A stretch of 40,920 nt of DNA from an uncultured Chlorobiaceae bacterium. GTDB taxonomy: Bacteria; Bacteroidota; Chlorobiia; Chlorobiales; Chlorobiaceae. The notes under the pieces were generated by a model. It searched no databases, was not told the origin of the DNA, and was given only the letters and a program-made list of their open reading frames with translations. The position numbers were made by a program, and so were the translations under genes. Of this stretch, positions 33,387-40,920 are shown piece by piece (position 1 is the first letter of the stretch; each line of letters opens with the position of its first letter). The stretch covers positions 1-40,920 of the forward strand of contig CAIVSG010000203.1 of assembly GCA_903908555.1 (NCBI GenBank), given 5' to 3'.

Positions 33387-35357
33387 TTAGAGACCCATCA
33401 CTTCAGCAAAAATCTGTCTTTCAGTAAATCCTGCCAGATCGAGACTGTTCGAGCGGCAGAAGGTCACGCAGGTGCCGCAGCCCTGGCACAGGCCTGGATT
33501 GACAGATGCAACCCGTTTGATGACCCGTCCGGAACGGTCGACAATATCTTTCTGCTCGATGGCATTATAGGGACAAGCAAGCACGCAACCCCAGCATCCT
33601 GCACAGGTGGCTTCGTTGTTTGTGGCAACAACCGGTTCTCTCTCAAGCATATCCTTGCTGAAAAGAGCAAGCACCTTGCTTGCCGTTGCCGATGCCTGGG
33701 CAACAGAATCGGGAATATCTTTCGGCGACTGGCAGGCTCCTGCAAGAAAAACTCCTGCTGTTGATGATTCGACAGGGCGGAGTTTAAGGTGGGCCTCGTT
33801 GTAAAAACCGTATTCATCATACCCAATGCCGATTGTTTTGGCAAACTCTTTCGCATCAGGCTGTGCAATAATTGCTGTAGCCAGTACAACCATATCAGCA
33901 GCAATTTCAACAGGCCGGCCCAGAAGGGTGTCAACGCCCCTGACCATCAATTTCCCGTTTTCCTGCCATACCTTGCTGACTCTGCCACGCAGATATGACG
34001 CTTCATCATCCTCAATAGCTCTCCGGCTGAATTCATCGTATCCCTTGCCAGCAGCACGGATATCCATATAGAAAATATGGGCTTTCCCGCCATGAACCTT
34101 ATGGGCATAAAGCATGGCGTGTTTTGCGGTGTACATACAGCAGATCTTGGAACAATAGCGAACCCCTTTTGACGGGTCGCGAGAACCGGCACACTGGATA
34201 AAGACTACTGTTTTCGGTTCGGCTCCATCTGAAGGGCGGAGGATTTTGCCCGCCGTAGGACCACTTGCTGAGGCGAAACGCTCGAATTGAAGGCCGTTAA
34301 TGACATCGGGATATTTTCCGTAGCCGTACTCTCCGTACATCGTATTATTTTGAACCTGAAATCCTGTAGCAACAACAATGGCGCCTATTTCAAGATCCTC
34401 AAAGGTATCCTGCATATCAAAGTCGATAGCATCGCACTGGCAGGTTTTAGAGCAGATTTTGCATTTTCCGTTTTTGAAATAGATGCAATTTGCCTTGTCA
34501 ATAACGGGGATATTGGGGACGGATTGGGCAAACGGGGTATAAATGGCTGTACGCTTTCCGAGACCGCAATCAAACTCACTGGAGATTTTTTTTGCTGGAC
34601 ACTTTGTTATACAGTCGCCACAGCCGGTACACTTATTGATATCAACATAACGCGACTTCATGCGAACCCTGACCGAGAAGTTGCCGATATACCCATCAAC
34701 ACTCTCAATTTCAGCATAGGTGAGCAACCTTATTTTCGGGTGCTGAGCTGCTTCGACCATTCTTGGGGTCATGATGCACTGGGAGCAATCGAGCGTAGGG
34801 AAGGTCTCAGACAATTGAGCCATGTGTCCGCCAAGGGTTGGTTCGCGCTCGACGAGCACAACCTCCTGACCGGCATTGGCGATATCAAGTGCCGCCTGAA
34901 TTCCTGCAATTCCTCCTCCAATCACAAGTGCGCGACGGGTAACCGGTACCGTAATAGGCTGAAGTTTATTGTTACGTTTTACTTTCTCGACCATTGATCG
35001 AGTAATGTCCATGGCTTTTTCGGTCGCCTGGTCCTTATCTGTATGCACCCAGGAACACTGTTCGCGAATGTTTGCTATTTCACATAAATAGGGGTTCAGA
35101 CCGGCTTCTGCACAAGCCTTGCGGAATGTGGATTCGTGCATCCTTGGAGAGCAGGCGGCAACGACAACCCCGGTAAGATTATTGTCGCGGATAGCTCTTT
35201 TAACGCTCTCCTGGCCAGGATCTGAACAAAAATATTTGTACTCAACCGAAACAGCAACACCAGGATGTTCTCCCATTGCTGCAGCAAGTTTTGTACAGTC
35301 AACCTTTGCGCCTATGTTTTCTCCACAGTGACAAATGAATACCCCTATTTTCGCCAT
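33387..35357 (-). CDS. hdrA: HdrA, flavin-bifurcating subunit
   Basis: This 656-residue HdrA has an N-terminal Cys region (IGVFICHCGENIG) and the FAD-binding motif ALVIGGGIAGIQAALDIANAG with LVEREPTLGGHMAQL (about 145-182). The first ferredoxin insert is CTGCGDCITKCPAKK, next to a Cys-rich CKICSKTCQCDA. It continues VFIQCAGSRDP and ATGFQ, then two C-terminal [4Fe-4S] motifs, CAGCWGCVLACPYN and CQGCGTCVTFC. HdrA FAD splits electron pairs between a low-potential ferredoxin and HdrB. A 176-base gap with inverted repeats separates it from hdrCB upstream. Confidence 0.92.
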   Translation of the reverse strand: MAKIGVFICHCGENIGAKVDCTKLAAAMGEHPGVAVSVEYKYFCSDPGQESVKRAIRDNNLTGVVVAACSPRMHESTFRKACAEAGLNPYLCEIANIREQCSWVHTDKDQATEKAMDITRSMVEKVKRNNKLQPITVPVTRRALVIGGGIAGIQAALDIANAGQEVVLVEREPTLGGHMAQLSETFPTLDCSQCIMTPRMVEAAQHPKIRLLTYAEIESVDGYIGNFSVRVRMKSRYVDINKCTGCGDCITKCPAKKISSEFDCGLGKRTAIYTPFAQSVPNIPVIDKANCIYFKNGKCKICSKTCQCDAIDFDMQDTFEDLEIGAIVVATGFQVQNNTMYGEYGYGKYPDVINGLQFERFASASGPTAGKILRPSDGAEPKTVVFIQCAGSRDPSKGVRYCSKICCMYTAKHAMLYAHKVHGGKAHIFYMDIRAAGKGYDEFSRRAIEDDEASYLRGRVSKVWQENGKLMVRGVDTLLGRPVEIAADMVVLATAIIAQPDAKEFAKTIGIGYDEYGFYNEAHLKLRPVESSTAGVFLAGACQSPKDIPDSVAQASATASKVLALFSKDMLEREPVVATNNEATCAGCWGCVLACPYNAIEQKDIVDRSGRVIKRVASVNPGLCQGCGTCVTFCRSNSLDLAGFTERQIFAEVMGL

Positions 35358-35484
35358 AATTCAATCATTTAGTATGAACCCGCCATAATGACGGTACCTC
35401 GGGTAAATGGTGCAATCAAAGAACAGCACCTGATTACATCATATTCAATTATGCAAGAAATTGCACCGAATGCTCTCTGGCTGA

Positions 35485-35505
35485 CGATGATTGAAAAAAT
35501 CATCG
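35485..35505 (-). promoter_or_regulatory. Inverted repeat in the hdrCB-hdrA gap
   Basis: CGATGATT and AATCATCG form an 8-bp stem with a GAAAA loop. A second pair, GGTGCAAT (35409-35416) and ATTGCACC (35460-35467), lies in the same gap. No T run follows on the minus strand, so an mRNA stability, processing or regulator-binding site is more likely than a terminator. Function is inferred. Confidence 0.4.
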
Positions 35506-35533
35506 AAGACCAACTAGTAATATTTTTGATTGT

Positions 35534-37027
35534 TTAAAGTTTCGAAATCAGATCGAGAGCAGGAACAAAATGTTTACCTACAGCAACTTCAGTCGGATTG
35601 GCTCCGCAAGCAATGGCCACAAGTTCTGAAATATAGTAAACAGGCATTGGTTTTACATCCCCAAACCGTTTTCTCATGCCGTCCTGACGCATATCAAGAT
35701 TGGTATGGCATAGCGGGCAGGCGACAACAAATGCATCAGCACCGTTTGCTATGGCATTTTTAGTGATTTTGTGCGTGAGTTCTTCGACAAGCGGCTGCTG
35801 GGCCAGGGTGAGGCCTGCTCCGCAGCACTCTATTTTGAATGCCCACTCGACAGGTGAAGCTCCAAGAGCACTCATGATTGCCTCCATCTTGAGAGGGTTT
35901 TCAGTATCGTCAAAACCCATTGCCTCCATCGGACGAACCAGCAAGCATCCGTAATAGCAGGCAAGATTAAGTCCCGTGAGAGGTTTTGTTACTCTTTTTT
36001 TAATCTCCTCCGGGTCCATTGCTTCAAGCAACTGGGTGACGCCGATAAATTCTGCGGTACAGGTCGGTTCTATTCCGGTAATGGAACGAATTTCTTCGCG
36101 AAGCTCAGGCGAATCTATCAGAGCTTGACGGGTTGTAACCTGACGGTTGTGGCAAGCCGCGCAAGGCGCAAGGACACAGGTCAGCCCCTGAGCATCAGCA
36201 AGTGCCTGGTTTCTTGCTGGAAGAAGCAGCGCAAGCTTGTGATTGGTGGCATGGGCGGATGTTGCTCCACAGCAGTTCCAGTCTTCGATTTCCTGGAGCT
36301 TTATATCAAGCAGGGAACACATTCTTTTAACTGAAATATCAAATTCCTTAGCTGTGCCGCTGAGTGAACATCCGGGATAGTACCCGATGGTCATACCTGG
36401 CTTGATAAAGAGGGGAGCGTTAGGTTTAAACTCTTTTTTTATCGGCTTACGTTTAGCGACGGACGGATGAAATGGCTTTTCTGAAGCTGCAAAAATTCTG
36501 GCAATCTGATCCTTTGCTTTTACTCCGCCTTTACCGGTCAGAGTATGAAGAGGGTTGATCTTCCCCTCCTTAATCATTTTGAGGCCTGAAGCGGCATCCT
36601 GAAGAAAGGATCTGGTGCGAAGCTTGTAACTGTTGACCAGTGAGAGTTCCTCAAGACGGCCGTGTTTACGGATGTTGTTGAGAAACGAGAGGTGAAAGGC
36701 ATTGACAAGTTTTTTCGCCTTGTCTTCGGAAATAATGTTCTTTTCAAGTGCAAGGGCTCTAAGCGAGTCCATAGTAGCAGCAATCTCCATGTTCTGGGGA
36801 CATCGTGACGTGCAGGTCTGGCAGCCAAGGCAGTACCAGAGTGCATCACTTTTCAGCGCTTCCTCCATATAGCCGGCCTGCACAAGGCGCATGATCCGGG
36901 CTGGAGGATTATCCATGAATGTTCCTGCCGGGCATCCAGCTGTACATTTACCGCACTGGTAGCAGCAGTTGTAGTCATTGCCGGTGGATTCCTCAAGCTG
37001 ATGCTTAAGGGCATCAGATACTGTCAT
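35534..37027 (-). CDS. hdrCB: HdrC-HdrB fusion protein
   Basis: This 497-residue protein joins two heterodisulfide-reductase subunits. The HdrC-like part (to about 190) has [4Fe-4S] motifs CYQCGKCTAGCPAG and CLGCQTCTSRCPQN. The HdrB-like part has two CCG domains: PGCSLSGTA, WNCCGATSAH and LAPCAACHN, then CYYGCL, IECCGAG and CPLCHTNLDM. These would bind the non-cubane clusters that reduce a disulfide. I chose ATG 37027 (MTVSDALKHQ); the frame opens at TTG 37087, but the extra 20 residues look non-conserved. GTG 37042 is also possible. First gene of the operon. Confidence 0.87.
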   Translation of the reverse strand: MTVSDALKHQLEESTGNDYNCCYQCGKCTAGCPAGTFMDNPPARIMRLVQAGYMEEALKSDALWYCLGCQTCTSRCPQNMEIAATMDSLRALALEKNIISEDKAKKLVNAFHLSFLNNIRKHGRLEELSLVNSYKLRTRSFLQDAASGLKMIKEGKINPLHTLTGKGGVKAKDQIARIFAASEKPFHPSVAKRKPIKKEFKPNAPLFIKPGMTIGYYPGCSLSGTAKEFDISVKRMCSLLDIKLQEIEDWNCCGATSAHATNHKLALLLPARNQALADAQGLTCVLAPCAACHNRQVTTRQALIDSPELREEIRSITGIEPTCTAEFIGVTQLLEAMDPEEIKKRVTKPLTGLNLACYYGCLLVRPMEAMGFDDTENPLKMEAIMSALGASPVEWAFKIECCGAGLTLAQQPLVEELTHKITKNAIANGADAFVVACPLCHTNLDMRQDGMRKRFGDVKPMPVYYISELVAIACGANPTEVAVGKHFVPALDLISKL

Positions 37028-37563
37028 CTTGATATTTGACACGTGGTATAGGTTACTTAACGTGGAGCAGGAAGCGAAATGACGCAAACAGAGTATGTTA
37101 AGGAAAATTACATTAATGTCAAATTCGACAGCTTAATTATTAATTCTCTTTAACAAATAAGATATCCCGTTGATCTAATGAGCTGAAGCTTTGGCCTATA
37201 AATTACAAGAGATATTAGCCCCCCAGATGGACGAAGAGTGAACTCCAACGATACTGATTTTTATCTTTTGCAGTAATCTCGCGGGTTTACAGGTCGAGAT
37301 AAATTGATTGAAAAAATAGACAAATTACACACTCGAACCTGGAAAAAGATTAAAAAAAGGTACACTTCCGGACTGCAGATAAGCTTTTTTAAAAAGTACG
37401 AGCGTACTATTTAAGTGTATTGAGCGTACTGTGTTTGTCTGAAAAAAATTCTGCTTTCTGCCCATGCTGCTGTTCGATATAATGAACTTATTTCATTTCA
37501 GGCACGAGCGCAAACCAATGGAATAAAAGGTGAAGAGCAATAGCCTTGTATTGTTCGGTTGAA
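37028..37563. other. Long intergenic region upstream of the Flx-Hdr operon
   Basis: No credible gene is seen in these 536 bases. It holds the inverted GACAAATTACACACTC sequence at 37319-37334, matching 3387-3402. It also holds an inverted repeat AGTACG-AG-CGTACT at 37395-37408 with a further GAGCGTACT at 37422-37430. The operon promoter presumably lies near 37050-37150. Confidence 0.5.
37395..37430. promoter_or_regulatory. Candidate regulator site (AGTACG-AG-CGTACT plus half site)
   Basis: A perfect 6+6 inverted repeat with a 2-base spacer is followed 14 bases later by GAGCGTACT. The spacing and repetition look like an operator, but the site is about 370 bases from the hdrCB start and lies behind the flavoprotein gene, so its target is unclear. 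Confidence 0.3.
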
Positions 37564-38199
37564 CTACCTGATGAAGTGGGTATAAACTTTTTCAACTTTT
37601 GCTGGTCCCGGCAGCGAAGCTTTTGTCGCTTCACGCATCTTGAGAAGCCATGCCATATTCTCCCCAAGGACTTCCATAATCTGCACACCTTCGCCATCCT
37701 GCAGCACTTCACCCGGCGTTCTGCCATGAGTGATGTTCCAGTAATTGGAGGTGGCAAGAATCATTTCTGAATAGGTCAGATAGTGGTTGAGGCTGTCGAA
37801 GGTGACAGAACCCCCGGTACGGCGAACGGCAACAACAGCAGCGGCAACTTTCTGGCGGAACAATCCACCATTAGCCCCTGCGACATAAAACGCTCTATCG
37901 AGAAAACATTTCATTGTACCTGCAATGCCCGCATAATACACGGGCGAACCAAGAATGATTCCGTCAGCCTCTTTTATCTGCTGAATCCACTCATTAACCG
38001 GATCGGTGGTTATGCTGCATTTTTCATCTCTATTTTTAGCACAAGTTCCGCAGGCCATACATCCTCTGACAGCCTTGTTTCCGACATGAATAATCTCAAA
38101 CTCAATACCATTCTCCTGGAGTTTTCTGCCGACTCCTGTCAGTGCATGCCAGGTATTGCCATCATGTTTGGGGCTTCCGTTGATTGCTATGACTTTCAT
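37564..38199 (-). CDS. Iron-sulfur flavoprotein (flavodoxin-like)
   Basis: This 211-residue protein starts MKVIAINGSPKHDGNTWHAL, an FMN-phosphate loop. It then has the compact Cys motif CMACGTCAKNRDEKC (CX2CX2CX7C), which in iron-sulfur flavoproteins binds a [4Fe-4S] cluster. LGSPVYYAGIAGTMKCFLDR follows, as in NADPH-dependent FMN reductases. Such proteins shuttle electrons and can detoxify oxygen or reactive oxygen in anaerobes. It may transfer electrons from ferredoxin. It is transcribed in the same direction as the Flx-Hdr operon but 536 bases away. Confidence 0.85.
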   Translation of the reverse strand: MKVIAINGSPKHDGNTWHALTGVGRKLQENGIEFEIIHVGNKAVRGCMACGTCAKNRDEKCSITTDPVNEWIQQIKEADGIILGSPVYYAGIAGTMKCFLDRAFYVAGANGGLFRQKVAAAVVAVRRTGGSVTFDSLNHYLTYSEMILATSNYWNITHGRTPGEVLQDGEGVQIMEVLGENMAWLLKMREATKASLPGPAKVEKVYTHFIR

Positions 38200-38458
38200 T
38201 TTTCTTTTTATTGAATATGAGCAAATAATCAGAGTGAACCGGCTCTTAAGAGTGCTGTGACTCTCTATCTAATTATATTGATAATAGTGTCTTGAAGTAT
38301 ATGATTTTTTTTAAAACTATTGAAGCATGAACCTGGGGCAATCTGCCTATGTCAATGGTATAATTTTATTAGCCTCTTTTAAAGTTTATACTGCTTTATG
38401 CTTCAGATCAGGAGGATTACTCTAACTCATAGAACAAGTTTCTGAACCGGAGAATTGA

Positions 38459-39157
38459 TTGATTGCATACCTTCACAGAGAGACACACAGAGCAGAGCGC
38501 ATTGGCTGGCTTCGAGCTGCAGTGCTTGGTGCAAATGACGGGACCATATCGGTAGCGAGCATTGTAATCGGCGTAGCTGCTGCCGGAGTGCCGGAAGGAA
38601 GTATTCTGTTAACCGGGGTGGCCGGTCTGGTGGCTGGCGCCATGTCTATGGCAGCAGGCGAGTATGTGTCTGTTCAGTCTCAAGCCGATACCGAAGAGGC
38701 GGACATCAAACGGGAAAAGCATGAACTTGAAACTGATCCCGAACACGAATTAGAGGAGCTGACCTCAATTTATGCAGGCAGGGGTCTTGATGAACCGATG
38801 GCTCGGCTTGTAGCAGAAAGCCTGACGAGGAAAGATGCCCTTTCAGCACATGTCAGGGATGAACTTGGCATTACGGAAACTCTTCGGGCCAGACCAATCC
38901 AGGCTGCATTTGCTTCCGCTATCTCTTTTATTGCAGGTGCAATTATTCCGATTTTAGCGGTGCTGCTGGCACCTTCAGGGCGGCTTGTTGAAGTTTTATC
39001 TGTGACAGCTCTTGTCACCTTACTTATTCTTGGGGGCACGGCGGCATACGCAGGCGGAGCATCTATTGTCAAAGGTGCCCTTCGGGTTGCCTTTTGGGGT
39101 GTACTTGCAATGGGGATTACGGCTGGAGTTGGCAAGCTCTTTGGCACAGTTGTATAA
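38459..39157 (+). CDS. VIT1/CCC1-family metal transporter
   Basis: This 232-residue membrane protein has the CCC1/VIT layout. The first membrane region is RAAVLGANDGTISVASIVIGVAAAG, and VAGAMSMAAGEYVSVQSQADTEEADIKRE forms the second helix and the start of the cytosolic metal-binding arm rich in Glu. Three C-terminal helices follow. The family moves Fe2+ or Mn2+ out of the cytosol. The start appears to be TTG 38459, with a GGAG ribosome site eight bases upstream; a stop codon two triplets before it rules out an earlier start. Confidence 0.88.
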   Translation: MIAYLHRETHRAERIGWLRAAVLGANDGTISVASIVIGVAAAGVPEGSILLTGVAGLVAGAMSMAAGEYVSVQSQADTEEADIKREKHELETDPEHELEELTSIYAGRGLDEPMARLVAESLTRKDALSAHVRDELGITETLRARPIQAAFASAISFIAGAIIPILAVLLAPSGRLVEVLSVTALVTLLILGGTAAYAGGASIVKGALRVAFWGVLAMGITAGVGKLFGTVV

Positions 39158-39348
39158 GGCATGACTGGTCACTTTCAAGAATTATTTTCGCCTGTGTGTA
39201 TTTTTATGAAAATTTAAGGATGCTTTAACGACCCTTTAAGGGAGTGTTGATTACAATATAGAGGTGTGGTTATTGATTGTGTCTGTTTTGAAGAGACCAA
39301 CTCAATTGCCGATTCAAGTATACATTAATTTAAAAATCGAGGCGCCTC

Positions 39349-39783
39349 ATGAAAAAACCTTTTCTTTTTCTCTCTATTGCCGCAATGAACGTGATGCTTG
39401 CAAGTAATGTAGTTTATGCACATAACAATCCTGTTTTAAGTACTGCAGAAGCCCAATTGAAAGCCGGCCAGTATCAGGAAGCCATAGAAAACTTCACCAA
39501 GGCAATTGAAAATACTCCAAAACTGGCTTCAGATGACCTGTCAAAGGCATACTACAATCGTGGGGTTTCAGAACTTGCTTTCGGCTCAACAGAATCAGCA
39601 AAAGCGGATTTCAGAAAGTCTATTGAAGCAGATCCGACCCCGGTAGATGCTCAAGCTTTTAAAATCAGAGGACTTGCAAAATCAGCTCTTGGAGACACTC
39701 AGGGTGCTCAATCAGACTTTAAAAGAGCGGGTATATCCGGTGACAGTTCTGTAGAAAAAGAGATCAATAAAAATAACGGTTGA
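39349..39783 (+). CDS. Exported TPR protein
   Basis: This 144-residue protein has a signal peptide (MKKPFLFLSIAAMNVMLASNVVYA) and about two to three tetratricopeptide repeats: AEAQLKAGQYQEAIENFTKA, SKAYYNRGVSELAFGSTESA and KIRGLAKSALGDTQGAQSDF. It is a small periplasmic protein-interaction scaffold; the partner is unknown. The ribosome site GAGG lies inside a palindrome, GAGGCGCCTC (39339-39348), directly before the ATG. That could hide the site in an mRNA hairpin. Confidence 0.82.
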   Translation: MKKPFLFLSIAAMNVMLASNVVYAHNNPVLSTAEAQLKAGQYQEAIENFTKAIENTPKLASDDLSKAYYNRGVSELAFGSTESAKADFRKSIEADPTPVDAQAFKIRGLAKSALGDTQGAQSDFKRAGISGDSSVEKEINKNNG

Positions 39784-39868
39784 TGCTGTCTGCTGATTAT
39801 TAAGAACTGCTGTGATGCGCTCATTCAGTCCGCTCATTATGATAACGAAATGATCTACATGAAACACC

Positions 39869-39895
39869 GAAACCCTGGTTTAGCACCGGGGTTTC
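39869..39895 (+). terminator. Rho-independent terminator after the TPR gene
   Basis: GAAACCCTGG pairs with CCGGGGTTTC over ten bases (one G-T pair) around a seven-base loop, followed by ATATTTT. Confidence 0.8.
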
Positions 39896-39995
39896 ATATT
39901 TTGCATAAATTCCGCAGGTGAAGTACTCAGCATTTCGGGTATAATCAAGAGCACCTGATTCTTCACCCTGGAAATGCTAATCGGGAGGACGTAAA

Positions 39996-40790
39996 ATGGC
40001 TCAAACGATTTTCATGATTCACGGAATGTTTGGAGGCCCGTGGTACTGGGAGAGCTATCGGAAAAGGTTTGAAGCTGAAGGCTATCGCTGCATCGCGACT
40101 ACATTGCGCTACCACGATATGGACCCCGGTGGTGTTCCATATCCTGAACTAGGGAGAACCTCTCTCCTGGATTACGTTGAACAACTCGAACATGAGATCT
40201 GCCAACTGGATGAGCCACCTATAGTGATGGGTCACTCCATGGGAGCGCTACTGGCCCAGATTCTTGTTGCACGTCAACGAGCAAAAGCACTCGTCCTGCT
40301 TACTCCGGCTTCGCCTGCGGGGATCATGGCTCTGACTCCCTCTGTTGTCAAGAGTTTCTGGAGTACACAGACAACGTGGGGCTTCTGGCAAAACCCGTTC
40401 CGCCTGAAATTCAGTGAAGTTGTTTATTCGATGCTGCACCTGATGACGGAAAAAGAACAGTGGGAGATATACAATAAACTCGTTTATGAATCCGGCAGGG
40501 CTGCTAGTGAAATCTGTTACTGGCCTTTTGACCCTAAGCAGGCATCAAGCGTCGATGAATCCAGGGTTACCTGCCCGGTTCTCGTCGTAGCCGGTAGGCT
40601 CGACCGTATTACCCCGGCATCAGTCGCCCGCAAAATTGCTAAAAAGTACAAGGCGGTATCGACATACAAGGAGTTCAAGAATCATGCCCACTGGGTTGTT
40701 GGAGAGCCAGGCTGGCAGGATGTCGCAGAGTATGTAGGGAGTTGGCTCGGTGAGCAGGGGATGTTAACCTATGATACCCTGGTAAATTGA
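39996..40790 (+). CDS. Alpha/beta-hydrolase
   Basis: This 264-residue protein has an oxyanion loop HGMFGGPWYW (residues 9-18), the nucleophile motif VMGHSMGALLAQ, the acid in VVAGRLDRITP and the His in FKNHAHWVVGEPGW. It lacks a signal peptide and is cytoplasmic. Similarity to lysophospholipase or esterase-type hydrolases is general, and the substrate cannot be read. A GGGAGG ribosome site lies about eight bases upstream. It stands alone after the terminator at 39869-39895. Confidence 0.87.
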   Translation: MAQTIFMIHGMFGGPWYWESYRKRFEAEGYRCIATTLRYHDMDPGGVPYPELGRTSLLDYVEQLEHEICQLDEPPIVMGHSMGALLAQILVARQRAKALVLLTPASPAGIMALTPSVVKSFWSTQTTWGFWQNPFRLKFSEVVYSMLHLMTEKEQWEIYNKLVYESGRAASEICYWPFDPKQASSVDESRVTCPVLVVAGRLDRITPASVARKIAKKYKAVSTYKEFKNHAHWVVGEPGWQDVAEYVGSWLGEQGMLTYDTLVN

Positions 40791-40920
40791 CGCCCTACAC
40801 AACGTTAAATTTTGATTTTTGGTAAAATAACTTTGAGCTAAAAATTGCTTATGGTCATTATAGTGCTTCAGTGCCGTCAAGTAATCTCATCTATTAAATA
40901 CACTCAGTCATGAACGTCCC

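Noticed and set aside
33360..35331. Numerous plus-strand ORFs opposite hdrA, including a 236-residue one at 34287-34997
   Set aside because: They are shadows of the conserved hdrA frame, with no motifs or ribosome sites of their own.
40791..40920. Start of a gene at ATG 40910
   Set aside because: Only a few codons are in the window; no judgement is possible.

Overview
The window looks like part of a green sulfur bacterium (Chlorobiaceae) chromosome. This is inferred from the anaerobic redox cluster, the MurB fusion, the many lipoproteins and the mid-40s to 50% GC impression. No photosynthesis or rRNA gene is present to prove it, and the strain cannot be named from the sequence alone.

Region 1 (1-3.7 kb, extending to about 4.7 kb) is an accessory, eroded island. 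It opens with the 3' tail of a group II intron (domains V and VI). Small toxin-antitoxin (TA) genes follow: an orphan HicB; an antitoxin with a frameshifted PemK/MazF; a truncated TIGR02574-type antidote fused by deletion to a headless DUF4258 toxin; a YgiT-type zinc-finger antitoxin; an intact-looking ParD-like/RelE-ParE pair with a perfect operator palindrome; a phage-type HTH protein; and later an orphan DUF2283. Seven copies of a composite heptamer-repeat module (CTGCCAA arrays, then CAGCACT arrays, then a TTTCTTTCC tail), all in one orientation, separate these genes and often supply their start or stop codons.

Region 2 (3.7-30 kb) is mostly housekeeping: a YdcF-like envelope protein, a periplasmic cupin, an FtsA homologue translationally coupled to RecQ, a DUF3127 protein with an SSB-like C-terminal tip followed by a DEDDh exonuclease, an SDR, a giant FAD/Fe-S D-lactate-dehydrogenase-like protein, an mreB 3' relic, a deoxynucleotidase, RlmI, lipoproteins, SodB, CoaE, an esterase, TatC, a CheB-CheR-PAS protein coupled to a hybrid histidine kinase, a nitroreductase, and a MurB fusion interrupted by one in-frame amber codon.

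Region 3 (30.1-37.0 kb, minus strand) is a six-gene operon for a Flx-Hdr type flavin-based electron-bifurcating complex: hdrC-hdrB fusion, hdrA, flxD (MvhD-like), flxC, flxB, flxA. By family knowledge it would oxidise NAD(P)H with paired reduction of a disulfide partner (DsrC-like) and ferredoxin. Region 4 (37.5-40.9 kb) holds an iron-sulfur flavoprotein, a VIT/CCC1 metal transporter, a small TPR protein and an alpha/beta hydrolase.

The most noteworthy items are the composite repeats that define ORF ends, the amber codon inside an otherwise intact murB fusion, the Flx-Hdr operon with fused HdrCB, and the RecQ / SSB-tailed DUF3127 / exonuclease neighbourhood. No CRISPR, tRNA, rRNA, integrase or transposase gene was seen.
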